Below are positions 8,452 to 18,139 of a DNA stretch of 64,000 nucleotides, one piece after another. The stretch's first letter is position 1, and every line of letters starts with the position of its first letter. The notes below the pieces were generated by a model. It was given only the letters and a program-made list of their open reading frames with translations. It had not been told where the DNA came from and searched no databases. The position numbers and the translations under genes were made by a program. Source of the stretch: Mycolicibacterium boenickei (GTDB lineage: Bacteria; Actinomycetota; Actinomycetes; Mycobacteriales; Mycobacteriaceae); NCBI RefSeq assembly GCF_010731295.1, contig NZ_AP022579.1:1798001-1862000 (forward strand), written 5' to 3'.

Positions 8452-9666
8452 ATGACCACGCCACTTGACGACGTTTCGGTTGGTACTGACCTTCCCGCGA
8501 TCCCTGCGCCACGCGCCCGCGGATGCCCGTTGGCGCCGGCCCCTGTGTTCGCCCGATGGCGGGAGGCCGAAGGGCTTCAGGCGGCGGTCTGGAAAGGGAA
8601 ACCGGTCTGGATGATCAGCCGCTACCAGGACATCCGGGCGGCCCTTGTCGACGAACGGCTCAGTGCCAACACGGGGCTGTACGGCGTGCCGACCGAGAGC
8701 GGCGAGATTGCCATGATCTTCCCGCGCCTGGATGATCCCGAGCATCAGCGGCTGCGTCGAATGTTGACCAGGGACTTCACTTTTCGCCGGGCCGAGGCGA
8801 TGCGTCCGCAGATTCAGGAATTGGTCGACGGCTTCCTCGACGAGATGATCGCGTCCGGTCCGCCGGCAGACCTCGTGAGCAAGTTCGCGCTGCCGGTGCC
8901 GTCGATGGTCATCTGCCTGCTGCTGGGGGTGCCGTACGAGGATCACGAGTTCTTCCAGAAGCAGAGTGCGGCCGGGCTCGACTCGAACGCATCCGAGGAG
9001 GAGTGCCTCCAAGCCCAGGTGTCGTTGTTCAGCTACATGTTCGACCTGGTCGCCCGCAAGGAGCGGGAACCGGGTGACGACGTGATGAGTCGGCTGATCG
9101 CCGACCACGTCGCCGCGGGTGAACTCAACCGCGAAACCGCCGCCATGAACGGCCAGATGTTGTTGGCCGCCGGCCACGAAACCACCGCGAGCATGATCGC
9201 TCTGGGTGCGCTGGCCCTGTTGCAGGATCCCGACGCCGCCGCGCGCCTGCGGGAGACCGATGACCCGGCCGTGGTGGCCGGCATCGTCGAGGAGTTGATG
9301 CGTTATCTGTCGATAGTGCACAGCCTCGTCGACCGCGTCGCCCTGGAGGACGTCGTCATCGGCGGGCAGCTCGTCCGGGCCGGCGAGACGGTTCTGATGA
9401 ACCTGCCTGCGGGCAACTTCGACCCTGGCTTCACCGATCAGCGCGATGCCTTCGACGTGAATCGCAACAGCCGAGGGCACCTCGGCTTCGGTTACGGCGT
9501 GCATCAGTGCCTCGGTCAGAACCTGGCCCGGGCCGAACTGCAGATCGCCTTGACCGCGTTGGTGCGCAGACTGCCGGGCTTGCGATTGGCGGTCGAGCCG
9601 GACGAATTGAGATTCCTGAACGACAAGGAGATCTACGGTGTGGCGGAGCTGCCGGTCACCTGGTGA
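8452..9666 (+). CDS. Cytochrome P450 monooxygenase
   Basis: A 404-residue soluble bacterial P450. The oxygen-binding I-helix motif is AGHETT at residues 240-245, the K-helix ExxR is E281 to R284, and the haem loop is FGYGVHQCLG with the ligand cysteine C353. The length and the DDPEHQRLRRML segment place it among CYP105-like actinobacterial enzymes. No ferredoxin gene lies next to it, so electrons must come from elsewhere. It is divergent from, and probably repressed by, the TetR gene at 7711. The substrate is unknown; the following acyl-CoA dehydrogenase and thioesterase hint at breakdown of a hydrophobic compound. Confidence 0.93.
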   Translation: MTTPLDDVSVGTDLPAIPAPRARGCPLAPAPVFARWREAEGLQAAVWKGKPVWMISRYQDIRAALVDERLSANTGLYGVPTESGEIAMIFPRLDDPEHQRLRRMLTRDFTFRRAEAMRPQIQELVDGFLDEMIASGPPADLVSKFALPVPSMVICLLLGVPYEDHEFFQKQSAAGLDSNASEEECLQAQVSLFSYMFDLVARKEREPGDDVMSRLIADHVAAGELNRETAAMNGQMLLAAGHETTASMIALGALALLQDPDAAARLRETDDPAVVAGIVEELMRYLSIVHSLVDRVALEDVVIGGQLVRAGETVLMNLPAGNFDPGFTDQRDAFDVNRNSRGHLGFGYGVHQCLGQNLARAELQIALTALVRRLPGLRLAVEPDELRFLNDKEIYGVAELPVTW

Positions 9667-9729
9667 GCGGCGTCACCGCAGGCGCGACATCAACTTTACA
9701 AACAGGCTACAAACTGTCACGGTGTGCTG

Positions 9730-10881
9730 ATGGACTTCTCCCACGTCGAACTCTCCGAGGAAGACCGGGCCTTCCGCGATGAGTTGCGGGCGTTCCTGGC
9801 CCGGGTCGTCACCGACGAGGTGATCGAGCGCGACCGCCAGACCGGCGAGAACTTCGACGAGACAGTGCATCTGGCCCTGGGTAAGGCCGGGTACCTGGCC
9901 GGCGACTACCGGGCCGAGGCCGACGGGGGATTCAGCGCGGTGCGGCGCAGGATCTGGGAGCTGGAGATTGCCCGTGCCCATACTCCGTGGTTCCACTGGG
10001 GTACCACCGCGATGGTCGCCCACACAGTGGAGAAGTTCGCCTCGGCCGAGCTTCTCGACGAGGTGCTGCCGGGTGTTCTGGACGGAAGCCTGCGGCTGTG
10101 CCTGGGGTACACCGAACCCGAAGGTGGGTCCGACGTCGCGACCTGTAAGACCCGTGCGGTACGGGACGGCGACAGCTGGGTCATCAATGGCTCCAAGATG
10201 TTCACCTCGAATGCGCACAACGCCCAGTACGTGTTCCTGTTGACCAACACCGATCCGGCCGCCCCGAAGCACAAGAGCCTCACCATGTTCCTGGTGCCGC
10301 TGGACTCCGATGGCGTCGAGATCCAGCCGATCCGCACCGTCGACGGCGATCGCACCAACATCACCTACTACAGCGACGTCCGGGTCAGCGATCGGTACCG
10401 GATCGGTGAGGTCAACGGCGGCTGGACGGTGTTGCGCGGTGCCCTCGAACTGGAGCACGGCACGTTCGAACGCGAGACGCGCGGTCTGCAGAAGCTCGCC
10501 ACCATGACCGAGCACATCAACCTGATGGCCGAAGCGGTCGACCGTGTGGCGGCCGTTGCCCCCGACGACGCCGCGTCGCGCTATCGGCTGGGCCGGGGCA
10601 TCGCGCGGCTGGAAGCCGCGATGAGCAGTCCCGACATGTACGGTCGCGTGGCGATCGCCCAGACCATGCGCGAGGTATCCCCGGATCTCATGGACATCGT
10701 CGGATCGGCGGGGGCATTGCCCGTCGGGGCGCCGGGTGCGGCCGGTGACGGCGCCGCCGAGTACATCTTCCGGCTGGCCGGGCCCACCGGCATCTATGGC
10801 GGCACCCTAGAGGTGTTCCGCAACATGATCGCGCAGCAGGCGCTCGGTTTGGGCCGGCCGAACTACTCACCGGCAAAGTGA
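9730..10881 (+). CDS. Acyl-CoA dehydrogenase
   Basis: A 383-residue FAD-dependent acyl-CoA dehydrogenase of normal length. The CLGYTEPEGGSDVATCKTRA segment matches the flavin-binding signature and VINGSKMFTSNAHNAQYV is the second conserved stretch; the C-terminal PTGIYGGTLEVFRNMIAQQAL matches signature 2. The ATG at 9730 gives the usual MDFSHVELSEED start; a GTG at 9724 is in frame. The gap after the P450 gene holds two TACAAAC direct repeats at 9697 and 9708 that may belong to its own promoter. It probably forms a unit with the thioesterase 27 bp downstream. Confidence 0.9.
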   Translation: MDFSHVELSEEDRAFRDELRAFLARVVTDEVIERDRQTGENFDETVHLALGKAGYLAGDYRAEADGGFSAVRRRIWELEIARAHTPWFHWGTTAMVAHTVEKFASAELLDEVLPGVLDGSLRLCLGYTEPEGGSDVATCKTRAVRDGDSWVINGSKMFTSNAHNAQYVFLLTNTDPAAPKHKSLTMFLVPLDSDGVEIQPIRTVDGDRTNITYYSDVRVSDRYRIGEVNGGWTVLRGALELEHGTFERETRGLQKLATMTEHINLMAEAVDRVAAVAPDDAASRYRLGRGIARLEAAMSSPDMYGRVAIAQTMREVSPDLMDIVGSAGALPVGAPGAAGDGAAEYIFRLAGPTGIYGGTLEVFRNMIAQQALGLGRPNYSPAK

Positions 10882-10908
10882 GCGTTACTGCGTCAGTACG
10901 CTGGCCGG

Positions 10909-11706
10909 GTGCATCCCTTCGACAAGGCCCTTGAGCTCGAGCCTGCCGGTGACAACCGGTGGCGTGGTCGCACGATCCCCGAATGGGCCAACATGGTGGG
11001 TCCGTTCGGCGGCATCACCGCCGCGACCCTGGTGCGCGCGATCGAGTTGCATCCGCAACGGCACGGCCAGCCCATCGCCCTGACCGTGAATTACCTGGCG
11101 CCGATCGCCGATGGTGAGTTCGAGATCGTGACGCGGGCCGTCAAGACCAACCGGTCGAATCAGCACTGGATCGTCGAACTCGGCCAGGACGGCGACGTGA
11201 AGACCACCGCTACGGCCATCTTCGGGCTGCGTCGCGACACCTGGGCCGACACCGAGGTGGCGCCACCGCGGGTTCCGGCTCCCGACGACATCGTGGCTTC
11301 GGCACCGCCGTTCGGCGTGGTGTGGTTCGACAACTACGAGATGCGTTTCGTCGACGGTGCCATGCCTGACGGCGGCGAGGAATCCGGCTCGTCGACCACC
11401 ACGCTGTGGGTGCGCAACACTCCTTCCCGAGCAATGGACTTCGCGGCGCTGGCCTCGGTGAGCGACATCTTCTACCCGCGGGTGTTCCTGCGCAGGGGAC
11501 AATTCGTGCCCGCCGGGACGGTGTCGATCACGACGTACTTCCATGCCGATGACGAGCAACTTGCGGCCCAGGGGGACGACTTCGTGCTCGCCACCGCGCG
11601 GGCACAACGGTTTTCGCGTGGCTACTTCGATCAGACCGCGCACCTGTGGGGCCGCGACTCCGCCCTGCTCGCCACCAGCCACCAGATCGTCTACTTCAAA
11701 GGCTGA
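10909..11706 (+). CDS. Acyl-CoA thioesterase, double hotdog fold
   Basis: A 265-residue thioesterase-family protein with a GTG start. The PEWANMVGPFGGITAATLVRA segment and the ALTVNYLAPIADGEFEI strand fit the N-terminal hotdog of TesB-like enzymes, and a second hotdog occupies the C-terminal half (SVSDIFYPRVFLRRGQFVPA). It would release free acid from acyl-CoA in the cytoplasm. It follows the acyl-CoA dehydrogenase closely and its last 16 bases overlap the end of the convergent PucR gene. Confidence 0.82.
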   Translation: MHPFDKALELEPAGDNRWRGRTIPEWANMVGPFGGITAATLVRAIELHPQRHGQPIALTVNYLAPIADGEFEIVTRAVKTNRSNQHWIVELGQDGDVKTTATAIFGLRRDTWADTEVAPPRVPAPDDIVASAPPFGVVWFDNYEMRFVDGAMPDGGEESGSSTTTLWVRNTPSRAMDFAALASVSDIFYPRVFLRRGQFVPAGTVSITTYFHADDEQLAAQGDDFVLATARAQRFSRGYFDQTAHLWGRDSALLATSHQIVYFKG

Positions 11707-13175
11707 GGGTTTTCGGGGGCCGACTGCAGGGCGATCCACGCGCTGACCCGGGTCTGTGGATCGTCGAGCTTGCCGGGCAGCACTGCCTCGATGGCCGCGA
11801 GGCGGTTGCGCACGGTGTTGCGGTGCAGCCCGAGCTCCTCGGCGACCTTGAGCCGGGATCCGTGGTGGCGCAGGAAGCAACGCAGAATCTCCAGCTGCTC
11901 GGAATCGAGCCCGCGCAGCCAGGATTCGGCGAAGGCGCCGGCTTTCTCGGGATCGATCAGACCGAGCGGGCCGTTGTCGATCACCCGGTCCCAGACCACC
12001 ACCCCGGACACATCGGTGGCCTGGGCAAGCGCCAGGCCGGCCGTGCGGTAGCCGGCTGCGCCCTCGCTGGGCGCCACCGCGTTGCCGACTCCGACCTGTA
12101 ATCCGTGGTCGGCCAGTCCGGCCCCGGTCGGCTCGGCCTGTGCGGGTTCGATGACCGCGCACAACTCGCCGGCGTACACCCCGGCAAGGATTCCGCGCCG
12201 GTCCAGGGATGCCGCCGCATTCTCGATGGCGGATTCGTCTCCGGTGGCCCGCAGGAAGCGGACGTGCTTCGGCAGTTCGGCCGTCGGCTGGTCCACCTCC
12301 AGAACCAATTGTGCTGTGCGGTCATCGCTTTCGGCGAGCAGTTCCAAGGCACGGCTGCGCAGGTGCTGGCGGGTCGTGGCGCGGCTGCGGTCCTGCTCGT
12401 CGATGAGCCCCAGCAGGGCGACCGCGGTCGTCACCGCCTGGCGCTGTGCTTCCGATGCCCGGGCCGGCACCAGCGCCGCGAGGTAGGCCGATGCCCGGCC
12501 GCGCAGTCCGATCGGGTGTACCGATACCGAGTGCGTCGGATTGGACTGCCCTGCAGCCGAACGCAATCCGTGCGCCTGCAACCGCTTGACGTCATCGGCG
12601 ACCTCGTCCAACGGGAACTCCCTGCGGCGGGCGCCGACCGGACCCGTCACCACCCGGCCGTCGGGATTCATCAGGCAGGTCGCGCCGTCGATCGCTGTGG
12701 CCAGTGCGCTGATCACCGCAACGGCAGGATCGGGTTTGGCCGCGGCCGAGATGAGCTTGCGCTGCGTCTGCAGCGATTCGCGCGTCGCGGTGGATTCCTG
12801 TTCCTCGAGCAGATGCGCGACGTGTCGGCTGATCGCCACGAAGGTGGTGCGGCGCGGCACCTCGAACAGGTTCACCTGGTGCCTCTGGCACGCATCGGCG
12901 AGCGGGGTCGGCGTCTCGGCGTGGGTGAGGCCGACGCCGAAGCCGACCGCGGCCACACCGGCGTCGGCCAGCCTGCGCACGTACCCGTCCCACTGGTCGT
13001 GCCACTGGCCCGTTTCCAGGCCGGTGGTCAGCAGGATCTCGCCGCCTTCGAGGAATGGCCCAGGATCCGCGAGTTCGCTCGTCGCGACCCAGCGGACCGG
13101 TGTGTCGCGGTGGGACACCTCGACGGCGTGCAACCCGAGGGCGCTCACATCCAGGACATCGCCGACCAGAACCAT
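11691..13175 (-). CDS. PucR family transcriptional regulator of gabT
   Basis: A 494-residue PucR-type regulator. The N-terminal purine-catabolism domain is visible (LVGDVLDVSALGLHAVEVSH, then GEILLTTGLETGQ) and the C-terminal helix-turn-helix is LKVAEELGLHRNTVRNRL. The ATG at 13175 is chosen because homologues begin at this point; the open frame continues upstream only as an antisense shadow of gabT. It is divergent from gabT, the usual arrangement for GabR-like activators that sense GABA or succinic semialdehyde. The minus-strand promoter faces a GCACAA dyad at 13188. Confidence 0.9.
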   Translation of the reverse strand: MVLVGDVLDVSALGLHAVEVSHRDTPVRWVATSELADPGPFLEGGEILLTTGLETGQWHDQWDGYVRRLADAGVAAVGFGVGLTHAETPTPLADACQRHQVNLFEVPRRTTFVAISRHVAHLLEEQESTATRESLQTQRKLISAAAKPDPAVAVISALATAIDGATCLMNPDGRVVTGPVGARRREFPLDEVADDVKRLQAHGLRSAAGQSNPTHSVSVHPIGLRGRASAYLAALVPARASEAQRQAVTTAVALLGLIDEQDRSRATTRQHLRSRALELLAESDDRTAQLVLEVDQPTAELPKHVRFLRATGDESAIENAAASLDRRGILAGVYAGELCAVIEPAQAEPTGAGLADHGLQVGVGNAVAPSEGAAGYRTAGLALAQATDVSGVVVWDRVIDNGPLGLIDPEKAGAFAESWLRGLDSEQLEILRCFLRHHGSRLKVAEELGLHRNTVRNRLAAIEAVLPGKLDDPQTRVSAWIALQSAPENPQPLK

Positions 13176-13187
13176 AGTGACAGTTTC

Positions 13188-13213
13188 GCACAATCTGGTC
13201 TGCCGATTTGTGC
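13188..13213. promoter_or_regulatory. Candidate PucR operator upstream of gabT
   Basis: The inverted repeat GCACAA, 14 bases, TTGTGC lies 12 bp from the pucR start and 73 bp from gabT; with the flanking GG/CC it matches 8 of 11 positions per arm. It is the only clear dyad in the divergent gap, so it is the best candidate site for the adjacent PucR protein. Confidence 0.5.
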
Positions 13214-13286
13214 AGTTAAGACCTGACGGCGGTGCCTGCGGATGCCTAGCGTGAGGACAATCAACCGCCAGCATCAGGAGGAACAC

Positions 13287-14633
13287 GTGACCATCGCTGA
13301 GATCGCGGGTGCGGCCGTCACCCAGGAACGCCGGCTCGTCACCGCCATTCCGGGCCCGATCTCGCAGGAGATGCAGGCACGTAAGACCGCGGCCGTGGCC
13401 GGCGGTGTCGGGACCACCCTGCCCGTCTACGTGGTCGCGGCGGGCGGCGGAATCCTCGTCGACGCCGACGGAAACCAGCTCATCGACTTCGGCTCCGGCA
13501 TCGCCGTGACCACGGTCGGCAACAGCGCGCCCGCCGTTGTCGAGGCGGTCAGCCAGCAGGTCGCCGCGTTCACCCACACGTGTTTCATGGTCACGCCCTA
13601 CGAGGGTTATGTGCGGGTCGCCGAGGAGCTCAACCGGCTCACCCCCGGCGACCACGAGAAGCGCAGCGTGCTGTTCAACTCCGGCGCCGAGGCCGTCGAG
13701 AACGCCGTCAAGATCGCCCGCGCCCACACCCGTAGGCAGGCCGTCGTGGTGTTCGACCACGCCTATCACGGTCGCACCAACCTCACCATGGCGATGACCG
13801 CCAAGAATCAGCCGTACAAGAACGGGTTCGGACCGTTCGCCGGTGAGGTCTACCGGGTGCCCACCTCGTTCCCGTTCCGTGACGGCGAGACCGACGGCGC
13901 GGCCGCGGCCGCCCGCGCCCTCGACCTGATCGACAAGCAGGTCGGCGCCGACAACGTCGCCGCCGTGGTGATCGAGCCCATTCAGGGCGAGGGCGGATTC
14001 ATCGTCCCCGCACCGGGATTCCTGCGCGCGCTGCAGAACTGGTGCACCGACAACGGTGCGGTCTTCGTCGCCGACGAGGTGCAGTCGGGCTTCGCCCGCA
14101 CCGGCGCCATGTTCGCCGTCGAGCATGACGGCGTCGTGCCGGATCTCATCGTCACCGCCAAGGGCATCGCGGGTGGCCTGCCGCTGTCGGCGGTCACCGG
14201 CCGCGCCGAGATCATGGACGCGCCGCATGCCGGTGGGCTCGGCGGCACCTACGGCGGCAACCCGATCGCCTGCGCCGCCGCACTCGCGGTGATCGACACC
14301 ATCGAGCGTGAGGGACTGCTCGCCCGGGCGGTGGAGATCGAGAAGACCATGATCGGCCGCCTCAAGGCGATCGCCGCCGAGGACTCCCGGATCGGCGAGG
14401 TCCGCGGCCGCGGCGCGATGATCGCCCTCGAACTCGTCAAGGCGGGCACCACCGAGCCCGACGCCGACCTGGCCAAGCAGGTCTCGGCCGCCGCCCACGC
14501 CCAGGGCCTGCTGGTCCTGACCTGTGGCACCTACGGCAACGTGCTGCGGTTCCTGCCGCCGCTGTCGATGCCGGATCACCTCCTCGAGGAGGGGCTGGAC
14601 ATCTTGGCCGCCATCTTCGCCGAGACCCGCTGA
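13287..14633 (+). CDS. gabT: 4-aminobutyrate aminotransferase
   Basis: A 448-residue class III PLP aminotransferase converting GABA and 2-oxoglutarate to succinic semialdehyde and glutamate. The cofactor region FVADEVQSGFARTGAMFA and the Schiff-base lysine K292 in IVTAKGIAGGLPLSA are intact, as are VLFNSGAEAVENAVKIAR and HAYHGRTN. The GTG at 13287 is chosen because AGGAGG lies at 13276-13281. Its normal partner gabD follows but is broken. The divergent PucR gene is its probable activator. Confidence 0.95.
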   Translation: MTIAEIAGAAVTQERRLVTAIPGPISQEMQARKTAAVAGGVGTTLPVYVVAAGGGILVDADGNQLIDFGSGIAVTTVGNSAPAVVEAVSQQVAAFTHTCFMVTPYEGYVRVAEELNRLTPGDHEKRSVLFNSGAEAVENAVKIARAHTRRQAVVVFDHAYHGRTNLTMAMTAKNQPYKNGFGPFAGEVYRVPTSFPFRDGETDGAAAAARALDLIDKQVGADNVAAVVIEPIQGEGGFIVPAPGFLRALQNWCTDNGAVFVADEVQSGFARTGAMFAVEHDGVVPDLIVTAKGIAGGLPLSAVTGRAEIMDAPHAGGLGGTYGGNPIACAAALAVIDTIEREGLLARAVEIEKTMIGRLKAIAAEDSRIGEVRGRGAMIALELVKAGTTEPDADLAKQVSAAAHAQGLLVLTCGTYGNVLRFLPPLSMPDHLLEEGLDILAAIFAETR

Positions 14634-14666
14634 CCGCTCGTCCGGTTCCATCCCTGGGAGACCTGA

Positions 14667-15627
14667 GTGAACACGCAGAATGCGATCGCCGAACTCGACG
14701 CCAAGCACGGCATCCTGATCGGCGGACAACCCCGCGGTGCCGCCTCGACGTTCGAGGTGTACGACCCGGTGTCGCCGACGCCACCGGCCCACGCCGTCCG
14801 CACACGACATCTGCGCCATCTGGATTGGCCACCGGCGTCGCCGACATCCTGCTCGCACCGACGGCACGGCCCCGGACCCGGACCGTCGTCAACGGCCGCG
14901 AGGCGATCGGGAACCTCGGCGGCAATCGCCCCGTGTTCGATGGCTGGTGCACGGCCGACTGCTCGACCGTCGAAGCGGCCCACCGGCGTCGTGGCGGCGC
15001 CGATCGGCGAGCATCGCCAACGTTCCGGGTGGCGGTCAGGCCTGCACCGCGGCCAACCGGTTCTACGTCCATGCGTCGGTCGCCGACGAGTTCGTCGCAG
15101 GTTTCGCCGCCGAGGTGGCGGCTCTGCGGGTGGGCCCGGCATCGGATCCTGCCTCACAGGTCGGCCCCCTGGTCAGCGAGCGCGCGGCACAGCGAGTGGC
15201 GGCCGCGATCGATGCCGCGGTGGCCGACGGTGCGGTGATCGCCGCGCAGGCGCAGGCGCCGGCCGAGGGTTGGTTCGTCGCCCCGACCCTGCTCACCGGG
15301 GTCGCCCCCGACGCTGCGATCCTTGCCGACGAAATCTTCGGGCCCGTCGCGCCGGTCGTGGTGTGGGAGGACGAGGACGATCTCCTGCGTTGGGTCAACG
15401 ACACCGAGTACGGTTTGGCGGCTTACGTTTACGCCGGTCGCCTGCAGGATGCGGTGCGGCTCGCAGAGTCGTTCGACGCGGGCATGGTCGGTATCAACCG
15501 GGGCATCGTGTCGGACCCGTCGACCCCGTTCGGTGGGATGAAGCAGAGCGGGCTCGGTCGCGAAGGCGCCCGGGAAGGCTTGCACGAGTTCCAGGAGACG
15601 CAGTACTTCAGCGTGGCATTCGACTGA
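14667..15627 (+). pseudogene. gabD: Decayed succinate-semialdehyde dehydrogenase
   Basis: The first 35 or so codons (MNTQNAIAELDAKHGILIGG, then FEVYDP) and the last 195 codons look like an NAD(P)-dependent aldehyde dehydrogenase, including the catalytic-cysteine loop GGGQACTAANRFYVH and the GGMKQSGLGREG end. These two parts are in different frames. The middle 250 or so codons, which should hold the nucleotide-binding fold and the general-base glutamate, are reduced to about 260 bp with only scraps such as LGGNRPVF. At least one large deletion and more than one frameshift are needed. It follows gabT after 33 bp with a proper ribosome site, so it was the second gene of a gabTD operon. Confidence 0.85.
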
Positions 15628-15636
15628 GCTGCGCGC

Positions 15637-16014
15637 TCAGAACGGTGCCGAGTGCTGCATCAGGCTCAACATCAGCACGATCATGCACAGCAACGAACTG
15701 AACATGATCAGGCCCATCACGGTGACCACGAGCCACATTGTGCAGCGCTGCTTACCCCGGGCAAGTTTCGCGAGTCGCTCGTCGTGCATGAGTTCGTCTG
15801 CGACGAAGGCGAACTCGACACGGGCCAGTTCAGCATCGTCGGCAGGTGCGCCGGAAGAGATTTCACGAAGGCGCGCCGCGGCGATGCCCACCCCGACCCC
15901 GGCGAACCGCCGGCTCATGTTACGCGCCTGTCTGCGGGTGAGACGGTGATCGAACGCATCCATCGAATGCGGCCACTGTCCCCATCCGCTATGAGCGTTC
16001 GACGGGGTCGTCAT
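15637..16014 (-). CDS. Hypothetical membrane protein, C-terminal anchor
   Basis: A 125-residue protein of unknown function. The N-terminal 85 residues are hydrophilic and charged (HRLTRRQARNMSRRFAG, then ELARVEFAFVADELMHDERL). The C-terminus is one long hydrophobic span, WLVVTVMGLIMFSSLLCMIV, followed by a short methionine-rich tail, which could be one long or two short membrane helices. It ends 10 bp from the end of the gabD remnant and runs convergently to it. No family was recognised. Confidence 0.65.
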   Translation of the reverse strand: MTTPSNAHSGWGQWPHSMDAFDHRLTRRQARNMSRRFAGVGVGIAAARLREISSGAPADDAELARVEFAFVADELMHDERLAKLARGKQRCTMWLVVTVMGLIMFSSLLCMIVLMLSLMQHSAPF

Positions 16015-16093
16015 AACCCATTCAGTTTACGGGCGTGCCCGGTCCTGAGGAAGCCTGTGCCAGTGGATTGTTCACGTGCGCAAGCAACATTGC

Positions 16094-17983
16094 TCACCGA
16101 ATGACGCGGTGCACGTCGCGTGTCACGTCACCGCCCTCCTGGGCGATCCACGGTCCTTCGATGGAGGGATCGATGATCCCGTCCTCCAGCCATGTGTAGC
16201 GGCCGGCGAGAACGTCGTGTGCCAGGGTGCGGTCGGAGTCATCGCTGTTGTCCCAGAGTTGGGTGAACAACTCCTCGGCCCGCACTCGGGCCTGACGGCA
16301 GAACGCGTCGGCGAGGCCCACGGCGGAGTCGGGTGCGTCGCTGCGGGCCCGGACGCAGGCCGCCGTCATCGCGAACAACTCCGCCCCGATGTCGACGATC
16401 CGGCCGAGGAAACGTTGCTTGTACTCCAACCTGCCCTGCCAGCGCGACATCGCGTAGAAGGTGCTGCGGGCAAGCTTGCGGCTGGCCCGTTCGACATAAC
16501 GCAGGTGTTCGGCCAGCGGGCCGAATTCGGTGAAGGACGTTGGCAACTGGCCTTTTCCGGTGACCAGGGTGGGCAGCCATCGCGCATAGAACTTGCCGGC
16601 CTGGGCGGCCGCCTTGGCCTTGTGTTTGAGGTCGGTGTCGGGGTCGATGATGTCTCCTGCCACCGAGAGATGAGCGTCCACCGCCTCGCGGGCCAGCATC
16701 AGATGCATGATCTCGGTGGAGCCTTCGAAGATCCGGTTGATCCGCATGTCGCGCAGGATCTGCTCGACGGGTACCCCGCGTTCCCCGCGGGCGGCCAGTG
16801 ACTGTGCGGTCTCGAAGCCACGGCCGCCACGAATCTGCACCAGCTCGTCGGCGATCAGCCACGTCATCTCCGAGCCGTAGAGCTTGGCCAGGGCGGCCTC
16901 GATCCGGATGTCGGTGCGGCCCGCGTCAGCGAGCTCGCCGGCCAGCTCGACCATCGACTCGATGCCGTAAGCGGTGGCGGCGATGAACGCCACCTTGCCG
17001 GCCACCGCATCGTGCTCACCGACCGGCCGGCCCCATTGCACGCGTTCCCGGGACCACTCCCGGGCGATCTTCAAGCACCACTTCGACGTTCCGGTGCACA
17101 CGGCCGGAAGCGAGAGGCGTCCCACGTTGAGTGTGGTCAGCGCGATCTTCAGGCCTTCTCCTTCCCGGCCGATCCGGTTCGCGGCGGGCACTCGCACGTC
17201 GGTCAGCTTGGTCAGGCCGTTCTCGATTCCGCGGAGTCCCATGAACGCGTTGCGGTTGGTGACGACGATGCCGGGCGTATCCGCCTCGACGACGAATGCG
17301 GTGATGCCGCCCTTGTGTCCTTCGCTCGCGGGGACCTGGGCCATCACCACCAGCAGGTCGGCGATGACGCCGTTGGTGGTCCACAGTTTGACGCCGTTGA
17401 GCAGGTAGTCGTCGCCGTCGGGGGTGGCGGTTGCGTGCAGGCGGGCCGGGTCGCTGCCGACATCCGGCTCGGTGAGCAGGAACGCGCTGATCTCCCGGGT
17501 GCACCGCGGCAACCAGGTGCGCTTCTGCTCGGCGGTCCCGAACATCGATACCGGCTGCGGTACGCCGATCGACTGGTGAGCGGACAGCAATGCCCCGAGC
17601 GCTGGGTGCACGGAGCCGACCAGGGCGAGCGCCTTGTTGTAGGAGACCTGCGACAGCCCGAGCCCGTCGTATTCGGTGGAGATCTTCATGCCGAACGCAC
17701 CGAGTTCCTTCAATCCCTGGATCACCTTGTCCGGGATCTGGGCGTCACGTTCGATGACTGCGGCGTCGATCTGCGTCTCGCAGAACTCCCGAAGCCTGGA
17801 TAGGAATGCCTCGCCCCGCTCTGTCGACTCGGCCGGACCTCGCGGGTGCGGATGGACCAGATCCAACCGCAATCTGCCGAGGAACAGTTCTTTGCCGAAG
17901 CTGGGCTGGTGCCACTGCGCTTCCCGCGCCTGCTCGGCGACCTGCCTGGCCTGTCGTTCGTTGACTTCTCCGGTAGCGGTCAT
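16094..17983 (-). CDS. Long acyl-CoA dehydrogenase, VLCAD-like
   Basis: A 629-residue acyl-CoA dehydrogenase. The usual core covers about residues 60-440, with FLLTEPDVGSDPARLHATAT, LNGVKLWTTNG and, near the end of the core, RDMRINRIFEGSTEIMHLML, where the glutamate is the probable catalytic base. An extra helical domain of about 180 residues follows, as in very-long-chain enzymes that dimerise through their C-terminus. It oxidises acyl-CoA to the trans-2-enoyl form; chain length is a guess from family resemblance. It is divergent from the MarR gene at 18140. Confidence 0.88.
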   Translation of the reverse strand: MTATGEVNERQARQVAEQAREAQWHQPSFGKELFLGRLRLDLVHPHPRGPAESTERGEAFLSRLREFCETQIDAAVIERDAQIPDKVIQGLKELGAFGMKISTEYDGLGLSQVSYNKALALVGSVHPALGALLSAHQSIGVPQPVSMFGTAEQKRTWLPRCTREISAFLLTEPDVGSDPARLHATATPDGDDYLLNGVKLWTTNGVIADLLVVMAQVPASEGHKGGITAFVVEADTPGIVVTNRNAFMGLRGIENGLTKLTDVRVPAANRIGREGEGLKIALTTLNVGRLSLPAVCTGTSKWCLKIAREWSRERVQWGRPVGEHDAVAGKVAFIAATAYGIESMVELAGELADAGRTDIRIEAALAKLYGSEMTWLIADELVQIRGGRGFETAQSLAARGERGVPVEQILRDMRINRIFEGSTEIMHLMLAREAVDAHLSVAGDIIDPDTDLKHKAKAAAQAGKFYARWLPTLVTGKGQLPTSFTEFGPLAEHLRYVERASRKLARSTFYAMSRWQGRLEYKQRFLGRIVDIGAELFAMTAACVRARSDAPDSAVGLADAFCRQARVRAEELFTQLWDNSDDSDRTLAHDVLAGRYTWLEDGIIDPSIEGPWIAQEGGDVTRDVHRVIR

Positions 17984-18139
17984 AGCCGGCCTCCATGGAT
18001 TGGGCCCTACCCGACGGTAACTCCATTCGGGGCTGGGGTACCCGGCATTCGGTCAGGTCACGCGTGGGGTGGAGGCGACGACGCGGTGAACCGCCCCTTC
18101 GCAGGGTTCGACCGCGGCACGGACCGTCATACTGGCGAA

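Noticed and set aside
9697..9714. TACAAAC direct repeats 11 bp apart before the acyl-CoA dehydrogenase
   Set aside because: Too short and AT-rich to call a site on their own; mentioned only in the gene entry.
11691..14867. A 1058-codon open frame on the minus strand across gabT
   Set aside because: Only the part from 13175 down (the PucR regulator) has family features; the rest is an antisense shadow of gabT caused by high GC.
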